The notes beneath the pieces were generated by a model, which saw only the letters and a program-made list of their open reading frames with translations, made no database searches and was not told where the DNA came from. A stretch of DNA of 18,254 nt from an uncultured Pedobacter sp. Lineage in GTDB: Bacteria > Bacteroidota > Bacteroidia > Sphingobacteriales > Sphingobacteriaceae. Position numbers and translations under genes: made by a program. Positions 16,235-18,254 of this stretch are shown here, one piece after another; position 1 is the first letter of the stretch; the number at the start of each line of letters is the position of its first letter. The stretch is from NCBI GenBank assembly GCA_946478755.1, contig CAMLDJ010000090.1, forward strand, positions 1 to 18,254, read 5' to 3'.

Positions 16235-17983
16235 ATGAAGAATTTATTAAAAACCTTTACATTATTTCTGTTAATGATTATCTTATCTAGTGGCTGTAAA
16301 GATGATTTTTTGGAACGCAGTCCATTAAGTGAAATAAGTCCTGAGAAATTTTTTACCTCAGAAAAAGATCTGGAACTTTATACGAATGGGTTCTATTCGT
16401 ATTTGCCGGAAGAGAATCTCGTTACCGGTGACTTTTCAAGCGATAATGTAAATGTATCTGCAGTAGATGAACTGGTTTCAGGAAACAGAAGAGTGCCCAC
16501 CGATGCAGCTGCTGCAGGATGGACCTGGACGCAGCTTTATAATATTAATTATTTTCTGGAAAATTTCAACAAACCCGTCATTCCTCAGGAAGCGCGAAAT
16601 CACTACCAGGGCATAGCCAGATTTTTCAGAGCTCACTTTTACTTTGAAAAATTAAAACGATTTGGTGATGTGCCATTTTATAATAAATCACTGACTGAGC
16701 AAAGCCCTGAGCTCTACAAAGCAAGAGATCCACGTACACTTGTAGCTGATTCGATTATTGCAGATCTTGATTTTGCGATTGCTCACCTGCGTGTCGCAAA
16801 AAGTCCGACAAGGGTAAGCAAGTGGACGGCATTGGCGTTAAAGGCAAGAATCTGTCTTTTTGAGGGAACCTTCAGAAAATACCATGATGAATTTAATTTG
16901 CAAGGATCGGCAAATGCATTATTAGAGAAGGCAGCAGATGCAGCAGATATTCTCATGCGGACAGGTCCATACAAGCTTGCGACTGGCGCGTCTTCATCGG
17001 TATATTTGAACCTGTTTTCCGCCCAGAGCCCGAATGCAGATGAATTCATCCTGTCTGTTTTGTATGGTCTTTCCGTAAATAAATCACAGCCATTAAATCA
17101 AATTTTCACTTCTCCTACACGAGGCAATCCAGGTTTAACAAAATCTTTGATTGATAGCTATCAATTAAGCGATGGTAAACCGTTCTCTTCTCTTCCTAAC
17201 TACCAGCAAATTCCTTTTTGGAACGAGGTGGAAAACAGGGATCCGCGGCTTGCACAAAGCATCCGTACACCTGGTTACAGACGGATTGGTGTTGCGCCTT
17301 CGACAGCCCCACTGGTGCCCGATTATGGAAACGCCCTAACGGGATATCAGAATATTAAGTTCGTATCCACTCCTGACCAGGATGCGGCCGCCTATACACC
17401 ACTGCCGATTTTTCGATTTGCAGAAGTTTTATTAAATTATGCAGAAGCAAAGGCAGAACTCCAGCAACTCACACAAACGGAAGCCGATCGTTCTGTAAAT
17501 CTGGTACGTATGCGTGTAGGGATGCCAAAATTGATTGTAAATAGCATTACAGCAGATCCAATCATCCAGTCTCAATATATCCATACCAACGATCTATTGA
17601 TACTCGAAGTCAGGAGGGAGAGGAGAATAGAACTCGCTATGGAAGGATTTAGATATTATGACCTGATGAGGTGGAAAGAAGGTCACCTGTTGGCAGAGCC
17701 GTTTAAAGGGGCTTATTATCCCGCAAAAGGAGTATTTGACTTAGACAAAGATGGAAAAAATGACATTGCGGTATTAGATACCCGTCCGTCGCCTACCACT
17801 CCTGGTTTGCAATATCTGATCATTAAACCGGATAAAGCTTTGAGCAATGAGACTGAGGGGAATATCATTGTCCACGCTAATCTTGTGAAGAAATTTGATG
17901 AGACCAGGGATTATCTATATCCGTTGCCAGCGAACGAGTTAATTTTGAACAAAGCGCTTAGGCAAAACCCTAATTGGTATTAA
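16235..17983 (+). CDS. SusD/RagB-family outer-membrane lipoprotein
   Basis: Surface lipoprotein (582 aa) that caps the adjacent SusC barrel and captures its substrate. The signal peptide ends in the lipobox LSSGC, with lipidated C21, followed by KDDFLE, typical of exported SusD proteins. Helical TPR-like SusD N-terminal region about 25-220; RagB/SusD C-terminal domain about 280-582, with YAEAKAEL, VRMRVGMP and RRERRIEL...FRYYDLMRW (460-480). D502, D504, D506 and D510 form a DxDxDGxxD calcium-type loop seen in many homologues. The end, LRQNPNWY, matches the usual QNPGW/Y terminus, so the protein is complete. It is translated directly after susC and shares its transcript. The ligand is not predictable from sequence. 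Confidence 0.95.
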   Translation: MKNLLKTFTLFLLMIILSSGCKDDFLERSPLSEISPEKFFTSEKDLELYTNGFYSYLPEENLVTGDFSSDNVNVSAVDELVSGNRRVPTDAAAAGWTWTQLYNINYFLENFNKPVIPQEARNHYQGIARFFRAHFYFEKLKRFGDVPFYNKSLTEQSPELYKARDPRTLVADSIIADLDFAIAHLRVAKSPTRVSKWTALALKARICLFEGTFRKYHDEFNLQGSANALLEKAADAADILMRTGPYKLATGASSSVYLNLFSAQSPNADEFILSVLYGLSVNKSQPLNQIFTSPTRGNPGLTKSLIDSYQLSDGKPFSSLPNYQQIPFWNEVENRDPRLAQSIRTPGYRRIGVAPSTAPLVPDYGNALTGYQNIKFVSTPDQDAAAYTPLPIFRFAEVLLNYAEAKAELQQLTQTEADRSVNLVRMRVGMPKLIVNSITADPIIQSQYIHTNDLLILEVRRERRIELAMEGFRYYDLMRWKEGHLLAEPFKGAYYPAKGVFDLDKDGKNDIAVLDTRPSPTTPGLQYLIIKPDKALSNETEGNIIVHANLVKKFDETRDYLYPLPANELILNKALRQNPNWY

Positions 17984-17998
17984 AAAAATTATAAGCTC

Positions 17999-18223
17999 AT
18001 GAAACAATATTTTTTTAGTCTGGTATTATTCTTATTTCTGGCAAATGCAGGTATTGCACAAGATAAGTATACCTTTTCTAAAACCATTGATTCCACACTG
18101 GAGAAAAAGATATGCTATATGCTTTATGTATTTGATACGGATCAGGTACTAAAAAAAGCTGTACAAAAAGATCGGGTACTAAAAAAAATAACAAATGATC
18201 AGCTAGTTACTCGACCATGTTAG
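17999..18223 (+). CDS. Short predicted secreted protein, unrecognised; possibly truncated
   Basis: A 74-residue ORF beginning 15 bases after susD. Its first 20 residues form a clear signal peptide (MKQYFF, a hydrophobic core, then ANAGIAQ), with likely cleavage before QDKYTF, so the export signal looks real. The remaining ~54 residues contain a ten-residue repeat, DQVLKKAVQK then DRVLKKITND, encoded by a 30-base DNA repeat with A-runs. I do not recognise the family. The mature part is too short for a typical SusCD-associated enzyme, so this may be a small exported protein or the 5' remnant of a disrupted gene. Single-base slippage in the A8 run would only create earlier stops, so a simple frame error there does not explain the short length. 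Position suggests the same transcript as susC-susD. Confidence 0.5.
   Translation: MKQYFFSLVLFLFLANAGIAQDKYTFSKTIDSTLEKKICYMLYVFDTDQVLKKAVQKDRVLKKITNDQLVTRPC
18140..18188 (+). repeat. 30-base tandem repeat with A-tracts in the terminal small ORF
   Basis: GATCAGGTACTAAAAAAA (18140-18157) recurs as GATCGGGTACTAAAAAAAA (18170-18188), offset by exactly 30 bases, that is ten codons. The reading frame is preserved and gives DQVLKKA and DRVLKKI. This looks like an in-frame duplication followed by divergence. Confidence 0.6.
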
Positions 18224-18254
18224 TGGGATCATTGGTGATTAGTTGTAAGACGGG

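Noticed and set aside
18181..18188. A8 tract as the site of a simple frameshift that truncated the last ORF
   Set aside because: Adding or removing one A gives an earlier stop in both cases, so a one-base error here does not restore a longer protein.
1..18254. CRISPR array, tRNA/rRNA genes, insertion sequence or prophage genes
   Set aside because: No spaced repeats, RNA-gene-like segments, transposase or phage proteins were seen on either strand; nearly all sequence is accounted for by ordinary genes.

Overview
The window looks like a Bacteroidota chromosome segment, most likely Sphingobacteriaceae (Pedobacter or a relative). The evidence is a SusC/SusD pair, perfect TAnnTTTG-type -7 promoter elements before three genes, few Shine-Dalgarno sites, and coding style. 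The genus is an inference. Coding density is high: every base from 1 to 7658 lies in or within 50 nt of a gene, and no gene-free stretch exceeds 300 bases.

Region 1 (1-7658, minus strand) is the front half of a proton-pumping NADH:quinone oxidoreductase (complex I) operon, read right to left: a CBS-pair protein, then nuoA, nuoB, fused nuoCD, nuoE, nuoF and nuoG. NuoG runs off the left edge, so nuoH-N, if present, lie outside. The fused nuoCD, the roughly 900-residue NuoG with an N7 cluster, and NuoF motifs make this the E. coli-type (E-clade) enzyme. NuoE/F/G form the NADH dehydrogenase arm, NuoB and NuoCD the connecting module, and NuoA a membrane subunit.

Region 2 (7659-12001, plus strand) follows a divergent intergenic region with several inverted repeats. 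It holds a membrane serine protease of the NfeD family, its usual partner slipin (SPFH/stomatin), and a FUSC/YccS-like membrane protein with its own -7 element.

Region 3 (12020-18254) is a DeoR-family repressor (minus) divergent from a SusC/SusD outer-membrane glycan or nutrient uptake pair (plus). A short secreted-protein ORF follows and the locus continues off the right edge. The 239-bp deoR-susC gap carries four copies of a TGCGG/CCGCA-centred half-site arranged as two inverted pairs, one over the deoR leader and one bracketing the susC -7 element. This is the most interesting regulatory signal in the window: it predicts that the DeoR protein controls both itself and susCD, in place of the usual hybrid two-component or sigma/anti-sigma control. 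No wholly new multi-gene system was recognised; no rRNA, tRNA, CRISPR array or insertion sequence was seen.
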